From positions 2,356,001 through 2,420,000 of the forward strand of contig NZ_JAUSXY010000001.1 in assembly GCF_030944625.1 (NCBI RefSeq): a DNA stretch of 64,000 nucleotides, written 5' to 3'. Made by a program: the position numbers and the translations under genes. Positions within the stretch are counted from its first letter, which is position 1. Each line of letters begins with the position of its first letter. The notes below the pieces were generated by a model. It made no database searches and had not been told where the DNA came from. It worked only from the letters and a program-made list of their open reading frames with translations. Origin of the DNA: Arthrobacter sp. SLBN-112. GTDB taxonomy: Bacteria; Actinomycetota; Actinomycetes; Actinomycetales; Micrococcaceae. Of this stretch, positions 53,097 through 62,250 are shown piece by piece.

Positions 53097-53640
53097 TTGG
53101 TTGCGACCAAGCAAACCAAGGGTGTTCACGTCAGCTCTGTTATGGCAACCGGAAGGCGCCTGGTCCTGGGCGTCGAGACCGGCGAGGACGTCACCGGTTG
53201 TCCGGACTGCGGAGTCGTCGCCGTCGGCCATGGACGCCGGCGGGTTCGGCTTCATGACATCCCGGGTTTCGGCGGGCCCGTGTCGATATTGTGGGCAAAG
53301 CGTGTTTGGCGCTGCCCGGACAGCGCCTGCCCGAGAACGACGTTCACCGAGGATGGCTCAAAACCCGCGGCCCTTTAGTTCACCGCAGGAATCAAGACCG
53401 CCGCGCTGGACCCGTTTCGCGGTTACGCCAATGCGATTCGTGATGAGCTCCCCGAAGCCATCACTGTCCTGGACGCTCTTCATGTCGCCAAACTCCGATC
53501 GTCCGTGGTTGACGAAGTCCGGCGCCGGGTCCAGCAGGACACCCTCGGACGCCACGGCCGAAAGGGAGACCCGCTCTGCGGGATCCGACGGACCCTGCAG
53601 ATCGGGGCCGAACACCTTACCGACAAACAAGCCGCCAGGC
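53097..53640 (+). pseudogene. ISL3 family transposase, N-terminal and core fragments
   Basis: The first part (53097-53378) has the zinc-ribbon TGCPDCGVVAVGHGRRRVRL and LHDIPGFGGPVSILWAKRVWRCPD features of ISL3 transposases and ends in a TAG. The same frame continues after the stop with IKTAALDPFRGYANAIRDEL, ITVLDALHVAKLRSSVVDEVRRR and AEHLTDKQAARL, belonging to the DDE domain. Roughly 100 residues expected between the pieces are missing. The match stops at about 53640-53650, where the HNH gene ends on the other strand. The protein cannot be active. Confidence 0.82.
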
Positions 53641-53641
53641 T

Positions 53642-54067
53642 TCAACCATGCCTAATAGCCAAGGGCTGGAATTCGGGCTGCGTGTCAATCGGTGGGTGCG
53701 GCCTCTTCTGGGTTGCCGCGCCGAACTGCAGTGCGAGCATCGTGTTGATCTCGAGGTGGCGCAGCAGGAAGACCCGCTCGTCGAACCGCTTACGACGCAG
53801 CCAGCCGGTGACTTCATCGTTGCACTTGCTGGCGTTGCAGGAGCCGCAGGCCGGCGCGATGTTGTCGAGCGTGTAACGCCCGCCGCGGGAGAGCGCCAGG
53901 ACGCAGTCGCGCTGCAGCGGCTTGTCGATCGCGCCGCAATACGCGCAGCCACCCCAGGCCGCCTTGAGCGCGGTCCACTGCTCGTCGTTGAGATCGTGCT
54001 CGACACGATCCTTCCGGCGCTTGCGTCTCCGAACGGCCCTGGCCTTGCGACTTTGGTAGAGCGCCAT
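53642..54067 (-). CDS. HNH endonuclease
   Basis: A 141-aa protein with a basic N-terminus (RKARAVRRRKRRKDRVEHDL). Its HNH domain is GCAYCGAIDKPLQRDCVLALSRGG, described at about residues 40-63, with the CxxC pair, then TLDNIAPACGSCNASKCNDE with the second CxxC and the Asn. The first His of the classical motif seems replaced by Asp (LQRDCVLALSRGG instead of an H-D/H-V pattern), so the catalytic set may differ or activity may be reduced. The start MALYQ at 54067 is preferred to 54124 because TATGCT lies six bases upstream (leaderless geometry). It sits inside the ISL3 transposase remnant, and its stop coincides with the junction. Confidence 0.78.
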   Translation of the reverse strand: MALYQSRKARAVRRRKRRKDRVEHDLNDEQWTALKAAWGGCAYCGAIDKPLQRDCVLALSRGGRYTLDNIAPACGSCNASKCNDEVTGWLRRKRFDERVFLLRHLEINTMLALQFGAATQKRPHPPIDTQPEFQPLAIRHG

Positions 54068-54149
54068 CGTCCCAGCATAGTCAACAGCGCGCCACGTATT
54101 GGTAGATCTGCGCGTCCTCCCCAACGCACGTCCCGCCCGTCAGACACGC

Positions 54150-54330
54150 ACGCCGGAGCGGGGCAAGGAACTCGTCAACAAAATCATCGCATCATTCCCG
54201 ACGTTCCCGATCCCGGAAGTCGCACGCGTCGGAAGACTCCCATCCTCGTCTACTTCGACACGAACGGTTCCCCGCCGAAGTGATCAACGGCACGAGCGCG
54301 ATCCATAGCCCCAAAAGTCGCGTAGAAACC
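54150..54330 (+). pseudogene. ISL3 family transposase, C-terminal fragment
   Basis: PERGKELVNKIIASFPTFPIPEVARVGR is read in one frame (described in part, about 54150-54233). After a frame change it continues with ILVYFDTNGS, and in yet another frame EVINGT. These are the C-terminal ISL3 motifs (GKELVNKIIASFP, AYFDTNG, EAINGxIE) with small deletions. It is on the same strand as the 53097 fragments, which shows they were once one gene. The rest up to 54455 holds nothing I can identify. Confidence 0.65.
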
Positions 54331-54455
54331 GAATCCTCCAAGAGAAATGAGCCCACGCCGGAGCCTGTGGCTCGGAAACCGAACACGAGGCCTCCTACTC
54401 ACCTGTCACTCGCAACTTCTTGAAGGCAGTAAATATCCTTGGCACTGGGGAAGTG

Positions 54456-57056
54456 CTAGAGGCTGCCCACGATCATTGCCGGTGTGTATCCGTCGGTTGG
54501 CCTGTTCATACCGTCACCGGCGTAGAACCAGAGGCTGCCGTCTGAACGGCGCCCGAGGATGTCGGGTTTGCCGTCGTTGTTATTGTCCCCGGCTCCAAGG
54601 ATCTGGTCATAGACGTCCCATCCGGTTCCTACTTGCCGGGCGTTTTGGTAGGTGTTGGTGCCGTTACCGGCGTAGAACCAGAGTGTGCCGTCCGGTCGCC
54701 TGGCCATGAGATCAGGCTTGGTGTCGCCATTGAAGTCACCGGTATTGATGAGCTGGTCGTAGATCTGCCAGCCGCTACCGATTTTCTGCCCGAGCCTGTA
54801 ACCGCCGGTGCCGTCGCCTGCGTAGGACCACAGTGATCCATCTGGCTGGCGGGCGATTATGTCTGGTATTCCGTCCGCATTGGTGTCTCCTGCTCCTTGT
54901 ATGGTGTCGAAGATCTGCCAGCCGGTCCCTATTTGTCGTGCTGGTTGAAAATTGCCGGCGCCGTTTCCTGCATAGAACCAAAGTGTCCCGTCTGGTCGAC
55001 GGGCGATGAGGTCAGCTTTTCCGTCCCGGTTGGAATCGCCGATGCCCACAATGGCGTCATATATGTTCCATCCATTTCCGATGAGTCGGCTGGCCTGGTA
55101 GCCCCCGGAGCCCGTGCCACTGTTTAGCCACAATGACCCATCAGTCCGCCGAGTAACCAGGTCGGGTCGACCGTCCCCATCCAGATCGCCGACGTTCGTC
55201 AGACCATTTTGACTGTCAGGGCTCGAGCCTAGAGGCATTGCCGGTGTGTATCCGTCGGTTGGCCTGTTCATACCGTCACCGGCGTAGAACCAGAGGCTGC
55301 CGTCTGAACGGCGCCCGAGGATGTCGGGTTTGCCGTCGTTGTTATTGTCCCCGGCTCCAAGGATCTGGTCATAGACGTCCCATCCGGTTCCTACTTGCCG
55401 GGCGTTTTGGTAGGTGTTGGTGCCGTTACCGGCGTAGAACCAGAGTGTGCCGTCCGGTCGCCTGGCCATGAGATCAGGCTTGGTGTCGCCATTGAAGTCA
55501 CCGGTATTGATGAGCTGGTCGTAGATCTGCCAGCCGCTACCGATTTTCTGCCCGAGCCTGTAACCGCCGGTGCCGTCGCCTGCGTAGGACCACAGTGATC
55601 CATCTGGCTGGCGGGCGATTATGTCTGGTATTCCGTCCGCATTGGTGTCTCCTGCTCCTTGTATGGTGTCGAAGATCTGCCAGCCGGTCCCTATTTGTCG
55701 TGCTGGTTGAAAATTGCCGGCGCCGTTTCCTGCATAGAACCAAAGTGTCCCGTCTGGTCGACGGGCGATGAGGTCAGCTTTTCCGTCCCGGTTGGAATCG
55801 CCGATGCCCACAATGGCGTCATATATGTTCCATCCATTTCCGATGAGTCGGCTGGCCTGGTAGCCCCCGGAGCCCGTGCCACTGTTTAGCCACAATGACC
55901 CATCAGTCCGCCGAGTAACCAGGTCGGGTCGACCATCCCCATCCAAATCGCCGACTCTTGAGATTGCGAAAGGCGCTGAAATAATAGTCGAAGCAAAGGC
56001 CCTGAGGCCGGCATAGTCCCCATTCCACACGTTGGAGTCTCCCGCGAATGGCCCAGTACTGCTGTACTGCCAGATGCTGTGGTAGCCCCAACTGGCTGGC
56101 AGTACACCGGGCGACGATGAGGGCGACAAGAAGTAGGATGCGATCCAAAGGGGGTAGTCCCCGAACGCAGCAGAGTTATCCGTGCATTGTGTCCACCAGT
56201 CGGTGGTTGAGTAAATCACCGGCAGGCGTCCTGTCAGTGCCGCCATCGTGGACCCGAAGTCTTGAATCCAAGCTGTCATCTGGCTCGGTGTCATGCCATA
56301 ACATGTGGCACCGTACGGGTTGTACTCGATATCCAATACGGGCGGCATCGTGTAGCCGTCTGCACTCCAACCGCCTCCATTGTTGACGAAGAAGCGCGCT
56401 TGGTCAGCGCCGGACGACGATGAAGGGTTGGCGAAGTGGTAGGCGCCTCGAATCATGCCAACATTTCGTGCTCCCTGATACTGGGAACTAAACAGTTCGT
56501 TCGTATAGTAGGTGCCTTCTGACGCCTTGACGTAGGCAAACCGGGCGCCCTTGTTCCACTCGCCTTGCCAATCTACGTTAGGTTGCCATTTGCTGACGTC
56601 CAGTCCAAGGACACCCGTTGCAGGGGTCCACGTGCTTTCCGTGGACAAAGATTCGGTAGATAATCCGGAACCCGCTGCGACTGCAGAATCGCGCAGCACC
56701 CGAGCGGAACGCTGCCCCATTTGCGCGCCGCCGGCCGCGAGAAGCTTCTGCATAGATAACTTGTCAGCCGTCGAGGGTGCCGACGAGACGACCCCAGCGG
56801 GAGCTGGCGACGGTGTCGGTGACGCAGATATGGGGGCCGTGGAAGTTGGTGTGGATGAAGATTGAGACGCGGTCGCTGAAGGAAGCACCTGCGCCGGCTC
56901 CGGACTAACGGAAGGGGATGGCGTTGGCGATGGGCCGGATTCAACGGCGACCGCGACTCCGCTTAGACCTGGGCTTCCCAGCAGGGAGCAGACGAGGATG
57001 ATCAGCCCGAACGATTTCAGGACTGGGCGACGGGACTGAGACAGGTTCCGCTTCAT
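54456..57056 (-). CDS. Secreted GH25 muramidase with ten FG-GAP/VCBS-like repeats
   Basis: An 866-aa secreted cell-wall hydrolase. The signal peptide (about 1-37) is [21 protein letters not shown] Ser/Pro/Thr-rich linker follows (about 38-140), then a GH25 domain (about 145-350) with [13 protein letters not shown] and the catalytic-type DIEYN. The C-terminal part is ten units of about 50 aa with the core GDxNxDGxPDLxARxPDGxLWxYAG, in two blocks of five that are identical for almost their full length. GH25 enzymes cut the beta-1,4 bond between MurNAc and GlcNAc; the repeats probably bind wall polymers. The ATG at 57056 with GGAG five bases upstream is preferred to 57089. It lies beside the IS remnant. 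Confidence 0.92.
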   Translation of the reverse strand: MKRNLSQSRRPVLKSFGLIILVCSLLGSPGLSGVAVAVESGPSPTPSPSVSPEPAQVLPSATASQSSSTPTSTAPISASPTPSPAPAGVVSSAPSTADKLSMQKLLAAGGAQMGQRSARVLRDSAVAAGSGLSTESLSTESTWTPATGVLGLDVSKWQPNVDWQGEWNKGARFAYVKASEGTYYTNELFSSQYQGARNVGMIRGAYHFANPSSSSGADQARFFVNNGGGWSADGYTMPPVLDIEYNPYGATCYGMTPSQMTAWIQDFGSTMAALTGRLPVIYSTTDWWTQCTDNSAAFGDYPLWIASYFLSPSSSPGVLPASWGYHSIWQYSSTGPFAGDSNVWNGDYAGLRAFASTIISAPFAISRVGDLDGDGRPDLVTRRTDGSLWLNSGTGSGGYQASRLIGNGWNIYDAIVGIGDSNRDGKADLIARRPDGTLWFYAGNGAGNFQPARQIGTGWQIFDTIQGAGDTNADGIPDIIARQPDGSLWSYAGDGTGGYRLGQKIGSGWQIYDQLINTGDFNGDTKPDLMARRPDGTLWFYAGNGTNTYQNARQVGTGWDVYDQILGAGDNNNDGKPDILGRRSDGSLWFYAGDGMNRPTDGYTPAMPLGSSPDSQNGLTNVGDLDGDGRPDLVTRRTDGSLWLNSGTGSGGYQASRLIGNGWNIYDAIVGIGDSNRDGKADLIARRPDGTLWFYAGNGAGNFQPARQIGTGWQIFDTIQGAGDTNADGIPDIIARQPDGSLWSYAGDGTGGYRLGQKIGSGWQIYDQLINTGDFNGDTKPDLMARRPDGTLWFYAGNGTNTYQNARQVGTGWDVYDQILGAGDNNNDGKPDILGRRSDGSLWFYAGDGMNRPTDGYTPAMIVGSL
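54474..55955. repeat. 762-bp near-perfect tandem duplication inside the GH25 gene
   Basis: Two direct copies start at 54474 and 55236 (period 762 bp, 254 codons). About 699 bp appear identical (54474-55172 against 55236-55934), with only a few differences at the end of each copy. The duplication keeps the frame and doubles five FG-GAP-like units. Such identity at synonymous sites means recent duplication or ongoing recombination. Confidence 0.92.
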
Positions 57057-57385
57057 ATTTGCTCCGGAGACAATGTGGCGCTTCCCCAAGCGCCCCTTTG
57101 GATACTGCTCAGATGCTTCCCCAGGAAGTCACCTGATAGTGCTATTTCGATAAATAACGCGCTCACCATAGCACTGGTGTTACTGGCGGAACCAGTGATT
57201 CCAGTGTTGCTTATGTGAATCCTGCCTTCTTCTTTGGCGAATCCTTAGGTCTCCCGCGCTCATTCTTGAGGAACCGCCGTTGTCCACAGGCCCACCCATA
57301 TGACTTGGCAGCGTGGTGTAGTCTCCCTAGGCTGTATCCCAGTCGCGCTGCCTCCGACGGAGGCGGCATTTGTATGGGGGAACAT
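57057..57385. other. Divergent intergenic region between GH25 and tadA
   Basis: A 329-base gap that must hold both promoters. It contains an inverted repeat CACTGGT (57172-57178) and ACCAGTG (57191-57197), with a third partial copy TCCAGTG at 57200-57206, possibly an operator. It also contains the predicted tadA promoter. No other gene is seen. Confidence 0.55.
57305..57333 (+). promoter_or_regulatory. Predicted SigA-type promoter of the tad operon
   Basis: TTGGCA at 57305-57310 and TAGGCT at 57328-57333 are separated by 17 bases, about 52 bases before the tadA ATG. The spacing is ideal and the boxes are good for an actinobacterium. This is prediction only. Confidence 0.55.
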
Positions 57386-58610
57386 ATGGACGCGCTGGGA
57401 ATAGTCGAGGACGAGGTCCGCGAACTTATCCGCCGCCGCGGATTGGATCCGCTCAAGCAAGTGGGTGAAGTCCGGCGCCTGGTAGAGGCTGCGGTCACCG
57501 ACTACGACGAACGCGCATTGTTGGGCCCGCTTCCTCCCATCGGGGCCACTGGACGCAGCGCGCAGATTCCTGTTCGACGCGGTTGCAGGGTTCGGCGTAC
57601 TCCAACCGCTGCTCGACGATCCGTCGATAGAAGAGATCTGGCTCAACGCGCCAAACGAAATTTTTGTTGCGCGCAATGGCGAGTCCGAGCTGACGTCATT
57701 GAGCCTTACCGAGCAGCAGGTGCGTGACCTCGTGGAGCAAATGCTGAAAAGCTCAGGCAGGCGCTTGGACATGTCCTCGCCCTTCGTCGATGCTGCCCTG
57801 CCTGACGGGTCCAGGCTTCACGTCGTCATCCCAGACATCACCCGCCGCCACTGGGCGGTCAACATCCGAAAATTCGTGGTGAAGGCGAGCCGGCTCGAGC
57901 ACCTGGTTGAGCTCGGAACGCTGACGCACCAATCCGCGCGGTTCCTCGGGGCTGCGGTATCCAGTGGCCTGAACATCCTGGTATCCGGCGCAACACAGGC
58001 CGGCAAGACGACCATGCTGAACTGCTTGGCGGCCAGCATCGGTAGCCGGGAGCGCGTGATCACGGTTGAAGAAATCTTCGAACTCCAATTTCCGTTGCGC
58101 GATGTCGTCGGACTCCAGTGCCGGCAACCCAACCTGGAGGGCGAAGGCGAGATCCCGCTACGGCGCCTTGTTAAGGAAGCCCTTCGGATGCGTCCCGACC
58201 GGCTGGTGGTGGGGGAGGTCCGCGAAGCCGAGAGCCTGGATATGCTCATCGCACTGAATTCAGGGTTACCCGGGATGTGTACCGTCCACGCAAACTCCGC
58301 TCACGACGCCGTCACCAAGATTTGTACGCTGCCGTTGCTGGCCGGTGAGAACATCTCCAGCGCCTTCGTGGTGCCCACCGTCGCGTCCTGCATCGATCTC
58401 GTCGTGCACTGCAGCAGACAGACCGACGGGCGGCGGCAGGTCACGCAGATCCTCTCGCTGGGGCGCCGTGTGGAAAACGGCATCATCGAATCCTCTCTGG
58501 TCTTCTCCCTGGAGAACGGCGTCCTGCAGCCCAGGGCGAACGCGATGCCTGCCGCGGAAAAATTCTCCCGGGCAGGATACGACGTCGCCGCACTTTTGGA
58601 TGCAAGATGA
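57386..58610 (+). pseudogene. tadA: TadA/CpaF family secretion ATPase, frameshifted
   Basis: Hexameric ATPase that powers Flp-type pilus assembly. The N-terminus MDALGIVEDEVRELIRRRG is in one frame (ATG at 57386 after GGGGG). After about 55 residues (LPPIGAT) one extra G near 57551 shifts the frame. The continuation is DAARRFLFDAVAGFG, then DDPSIEEIWLNAPNEIFVAR. Walker A is SGATQAGKTTML, then the Asp/His box region and Walker B LRMRPDRLVVGEVREAE, with the His-box-like TVHANS. The corrected length is 407 aa. As written, the largest intact open frame begins only at 57699 and lacks the N-terminal domain. Everything after the break is well conserved, so an indel error is likely. Confidence 0.93.
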
Positions 58611-59464
58611 TTTCCGCGCTGTTGGGAGCCGCGGCCGGGGTGGGCCTGTTCCTCATCTGGTGGTCCTGCTGGGAGACCCCTGACCCAAGGCTTCGGGTGC
58701 GGAAGCCCGGGCGGATAGGGGACCTGCTCGCTGCCGCCGGCGTCGAAAAAGTATCGGCCCGGGGTTTGGTCGGGACCTGCCTGGGTCTGGGACTGTTCGT
58801 TGCCCTTGTCTTCTTCGCGCTCAGCCGTTCATGGCCAATTGCCGGCTGCTTCGGCCTTTTCGGAGCATGGCTGCCAATCACGCTGCTCCGCTGGCGGGCA
58901 CGAAAAAGGACTGCGCTGCTCAGCCAGCTCTGGCCCGACGTCGTTGATCACCTTCGCTCGGCAATCCGCGCTGGCCTCCCGCTGCCTGAAGCCCTCATCC
59001 AACTTGGCGACAAAGGACCCGAGGAACTCCGGCCACTGTTCCGCGAGTTCGGGGCCGATTACCGTGCTGGCGGCCAATTCGACGGCTCCCTCAACAAGCT
59101 CAAACACCGCCTTGCCGATCCCGTCGCAGACCGCATCGTCGAAGCCCTGCGCCTCACCCGAGAAGTGGGTGGCTCCGATCTGGGCCGACTGCTCGGCACG
59201 TTGGGAGAATTCCTCCGTGAAAGCGCCCGCACACGCAGTGAGTTGGAAGCGCGGCAGTCCTGGACGATCAACGCGGCCCGGCTTGCTGTGGCCGCACCGT
59301 GGATCGTGATGATCCTCCTGGCAACCAGGCCCGAAGCGATCCAGGCCTACAACACGCCGGTGGGCGCGGCAGTCCTGCTTGGGGGCCTGATCGTCTCACT
59401 CATTTGCTACACCGTCATGTTGAAGATCGGCGCCCTGCCCCAGGACGAAAGGGTGCTCCGATGA
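58607..59464 (+). CDS. tadB: TadB-like pilus platform protein (type II secretion F domain)
   Basis: A 285-aa inner-membrane protein. There are two N-terminal helices (about 2-18 and 52-90), a cytoplasmic T2SSF domain with LWPDVVDHLRSAIRAGLPLPEA, and two C-terminal helices (about 225-245 and 252-275). TadB and TadC form the platform that couples the TadA motor to pilin extrusion. The start overlaps the tadA stop (ATGA) and the stop overlaps the tadC start (ATGA). The reading frame is intact. Confidence 0.92.
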   Translation: MISALLGAAAGVGLFLIWWSCWETPDPRLRVRKPGRIGDLLAAAGVEKVSARGLVGTCLGLGLFVALVFFALSRSWPIAGCFGLFGAWLPITLLRWRARKRTALLSQLWPDVVDHLRSAIRAGLPLPEALIQLGDKGPEELRPLFREFGADYRAGGQFDGSLNKLKHRLADPVADRIVEALRLTREVGGSDLGRLLGTLGEFLRESARTRSELEARQSWTINAARLAVAAPWIVMILLATRPEAIQAYNTPVGAAVLLGGLIVSLICYTVMLKIGALPQDERVLR

Positions 59465-60403
59465 TGGTGGTCCCGCCCGCAGCCGTGGTCTGTGGGATCG
59501 GCCTGGGCATCGGATTGTGGCTGGTGCTCTTCAGGTCTCCGCCGATGCGCGCCATGACGCTCGCTGAACGGATCGAGCCACAACTCAAATCGCAGAACCT
59601 TGAGTCGCGGCTCTTGAACGCGGGCGTACAGAACCTGACACCATTTGGCCCACTGGAACGGATTCTCCGTCCAATCTTCCGCGACTGGTTCTCCGCGCTG
59701 GGCCGTCTGAACCCCTCGCCGGGAGCCACGGAGCGGCGGCTGGCCCAGGCGGGGATCACCAAGTCGTCCATTGACTTCCGAGCGGAACAACTGCTGTGGG
59801 CAGCTGCCGGTTTTGCCATCGCCCTGACAGCCATACTCGTGGGAGCCGCCGTGGGCAGGTTCAGCCCGATCTTTGCGGCCGCCGCAATTATTGGCAGCGC
59901 AGCGGGAGGTTTTGTATTGCGGGACTACTGGCTGGGCGCCCAGGTCCGACGCCGGGAGGCACGCATGATGGCCGAATTTCCCAGCCTGGCGGAGCTGATG
60001 GCCCTGGCCGTGAGCGCAGGAGAAAGCGCGACGGGTGCACTGGAACCGGGTCTGCAGGAGCGCCAACGGGGAGCTGTCCAAGGAATTTGCGAAGATCCTC
60101 GCGGAGACCAGGGCAGGCAAACCCCTCATCCTCGCGCTGGAGGAGTTTTCGGCACGCACTGACCTTGCGCCGCTGGTCAGGTTCGTTGACGGCATCATCG
60201 TCGCAGTGAATAGGGGAACCCCTCTCGCGGAAGTGCTCCGTGCCCAGGCCCAGGATGTCCGTGATTCGGCCAAGCGGGACCTGATGGAAGCGGCGGGCAA
60301 GAAGGAAATAGCAATGATGGTGCCGCTGGTCTTCGGGGTACTTCCGCTGACGGTGGTATTCGCCGTATTCCCCGGTATTGCGGCGATCAATTTGGGCTTC
60401 TGA
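59461..60403 (+). pseudogene. tadC: TadC-like pilus platform protein, frameshifted
   Basis: Second T2SSF-domain platform protein. It starts MMVVPPAAVVCGIGLGIGLW and has a T2SSF region with RREARMMAEFPSLAELMALAVSAGESATGALE (described at about 165-196). After that a +1 insertion in CCGGG at 60046-60050 breaks the frame. The continuation RVCRSANGELSKEFAKILAET, then LAPLVRFVDGIIVAVNRGTPL and the final helices VPLVFGVLPLTVVFAVFPG, is open to 60403. The corrected length is 313 aa. The break divides the T2SSF domain, so the product as written would be inactive; a sequencing error is likely given the intact neighbours. Confidence 0.92.
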
Positions 60404-60471
60404 GGGCTGCGGGCCAAATGCACAGTGCAGCAGCTCGCAAAAACACCGTACTAACCAGGAAAGGACTCAAC

Positions 60472-60725
60472 ATGAAAAATATGGGGAACCGGCTCGTGGT
60501 GTTGTTTATCGGAATGGCTGCCCTGTGGCAGTTTGAAATTGCCCGCGCCCAGGGAGCCGGCACCGATCCGACGGGGCCAAGAGCGATAACCCCGAGCGTG
60601 GCGACGTGCCCGGATGGGTAATGATTACACTCATGTCCGCCGTCCTCGTGGCGGCTCTCCTGGCGCTCGCCGGGCCGGCCCTCGAAGCCATGTTCAATCA
60701 GGCAATGGACAAAGTGGGGAACTGA
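60472..60725 (+). pseudogene. Small pilin-like membrane protein with probable -1 frameshift
   Basis: The N-terminal frame MKNMGNRLVVLFIGMAALWQ (ATG 60472, AGGAAAGGA upstream) runs into unrelated residues and stops at 60621. A different frame immediately downstream reads ERGDVPGWVMITLMSAVLVAALLALAGP and ends at 60725, four bases before the TadE gene. Adding one G to the GGGG run at 60573-60576 joins them into one 84-aa protein. Its second half has a charged-then-GDVPGW turn and a hydrophobic helix, like Flp-type pilin heads. Its place between tadC and tadE fits the major pilin or a minor pilin. That the two halves are one gene is inferred. Confidence 0.6.
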
Positions 60726-60728
60726 TCC

Positions 60729-61145
60729 ATGGCACGATCCGCTCCACGGCCCGGGGTGCAGCCCGGGCTGCCCCGGGAGGGGGAGCGGGGCTCGGCCGTC
60801 GTGGACTTCGTGCTGGTCGGCGGGCTGCTCACGATGTTCTTCCTCGCGATCATCCAACTGACCCTGGTCCTTCACGTCCGGAACACGCTCATCGACGCCG
60901 CTGCCTCCGGTGCCCGGTACGGGACTTTGGCAGACCGCAACGCCGCCGACGCGGAGCAACGGACCCGCAGCCTCATCGGGATGGCCCTGAACTCCGGGTT
61001 TGCGGAGCAGATCAGCACCCGGGAAGTGAATCTGCAAGGGATGCGCACGCTGGAAGTTACCGTCCGGTCACCACTGCCTGTGATTGGCCTGATTGGTCCG
61101 CGGGACATGTTGGAGGTGAAAGGGCATGCCGCACTCCAACGGTGA
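60729..61145 (+). CDS. TadE-like pseudopilin
   Basis: A 138-aa TadE family protein. The N-terminal leader is followed by GERGSAVVDFVLVGGLLTMFFLAIIQL, the TadE motif (Glu/Asp five residues into the helix), at about 18-44. Then comes an extracytoplasmic domain with RNTLIDAAASGARYG. TadE-type pseudopilins are processed by a prepilin peptidase and take part in pilus assembly. It starts four bases after the small pilin-like gene and overlaps the next gene by 20 bases. Confidence 0.9.
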   Translation: MARSAPRPGVQPGLPREGERGSAVVDFVLVGGLLTMFFLAIIQLTLVLHVRNTLIDAAASGARYGTLADRNAADAEQRTRSLIGMALNSGFAEQISTREVNLQGMRTLEVTVRSPLPVIGLIGPRDMLEVKGHAALQR

Positions 61146-61725
61146 TTCGTCCGCCCCGGCTAAGCCGCCCGTCAGGTTCCGCATCAGGAGAAGGCTCGCG
61201 GAAGCGCTCTGCCGGGAACCGGCCGGGGACGCCGGGCAGCCCCCGCGAAATGCAAACGCCTCCGGCCTGGTGATCCAGCAGCGGCTGCACCGAGAGCGCC
61301 TGCAACGGCACTCAAGCGAGCTCGAACGGGGGAGCGCGGTCGTCGAGTTCACATTCCTGGCACTCCTGCTGATGGTCCCGCTGGTGTATTTCGTCATCAC
61401 CGTGGGTCAGATCCAGGGAGGCTCCTTCGCCGTGGTGGGCGCCGCAGACCAGGCAGCAAAGGTGTACGTTGCCCAGCCCGACGCCGGCACCGCGCAGGCG
61501 GCCGCAGAGCGGGCAGTATTCCTGGCTCTTTCCGATTTTGGGCATGAACCAGGGCGGGCAAACATGACGACAAGCTGTGAACCAGCAGACTGCAACGCTG
61601 CAGGCAGTGCCGTCACGGTGACAGTCAGCCTCAACGTGCCGCTGCCGTTCCTCCCCTTTGCGGACGGACTCTCCGCCACGGAAGTGCAGGCCTCCGCCAC
61701 CCAACTGGTGGGGCGATACCGTTGA
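61126..61725 (+). CDS. TadE/TadF-like pseudopilin
   Basis: A 199-aa protein with an unusually long basic N-terminus of about 65 residues, then ERGSAVVEFTFLALLLMVPLVYFVI, the TadE-like helix with the typical Glu (about 67-91). A small extracytoplasmic domain follows with a Cys pair (SCEPADC) that may form a disulfide. The long leader may start too early; a later in-frame GTG (VIQQRLH) is possible. It overlaps the preceding TadE gene and the following gene (TTGA). Confidence 0.87.
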   Translation: MPHSNGDSSAPAKPPVRFRIRRRLAEALCREPAGDAGQPPRNANASGLVIQQRLHRERLQRHSSELERGSAVVEFTFLALLLMVPLVYFVITVGQIQGGSFAVVGAADQAAKVYVAQPDAGTAQAAAERAVFLALSDFGHEPGRANMTTSCEPADCNAAGSAVTVTVSLNVPLPFLPFADGLSATEVQASATQLVGRYR

Positions 61726-62171
61726 CGCCCAAAAAGCAAAATGGCGAGAGCGGCCAGCTGATGGTAATGATCGTCGGCTACGTGGCCCTGGCCTTGCTGG
61801 TGGCAACGGTCGTCATCGGAATATCCGCCGTCTACGTGGAGCACAAGCGGCTCCTGTCGCTGGCGGACGGAGCATCGCTGGCCGCAGCCGACAGCTACAC
61901 ACTCGGCGATGTCTCATCACAGGGTGGAACCCCATCTGCTGTCCTCAACCCCGCCCGTGTCCGGAACGTCGCAGTCGACTTCCTCGACAGGAGTCCCGCC
62001 TCGCAACGGTTCTCCAGCCTTGCCGTCGCCGGCGGGACGGGCTCGCCGGATGGTTCGACCGCCGTCGTGGTCCTCACCGCCGCCGTGCACCCGCCCGTGG
62101 TGAACTTCCTGATGCCCGACGGAATCCGCATCGAGGCGACGTCCACGGCACGCTCCCGGCTGAGCCGCTAA
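61722..62171 (+). CDS. TadG-related pilus assembly protein
   Basis: A 149-aa protein with an N-terminal GESGQLMVMIVGYVALALLVATVVIGIS helix (about 8-35), then VYVEHKRLLSLADGASLAAADSY, the pattern of Tad_N/Rv3654c-like proteins encoded last in actinobacterial tad operons. It lacks the large VWA domain of full TadG. The TTG start overlaps the previous stop (TTGA). No strong terminator follows before prfB. Confidence 0.85.
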   Translation: MTPKKQNGESGQLMVMIVGYVALALLVATVVIGISAVYVEHKRLLSLADGASLAAADSYTLGDVSSQGGTPSAVLNPARVRNVAVDFLDRSPASQRFSSLAVAGGTGSPDGSTAVVVLTAAVHPPVVNFLMPDGIRIEATSTARSRLSR

Positions 62172-62250
62172 TGCCTGACCCCGTGATCCAGTCCCCGCCT
62201 ACCGACAGCGGCCGGGCCGTGTGGCCCCGATAGCGTAGGGTTAAACCACC

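Larger units (their letters stand above)
53097..54330 (+). mobile_element. Degraded ISL3-family insertion sequence interrupted by an HNH gene
   Basis: Three same-strand pieces resemble an ISL3 transposase: the zinc-ribbon N-terminus, part of the DDE core, and the C-terminal ERGKELVNKIIASFP region. Between the core and the C-terminal piece is an opposite-strand HNH gene of about 0.5 kb. No intact terminal inverted repeats or target duplications were recognised, so the outer limits are approximate. Confidence 0.65.

Noticed and set aside
54474..55955. CRISPR array or integron-like repeat array
   Set aside because: The repeats are long, in frame and coding (FG-GAP-like units), without short repeats and unique spacers.
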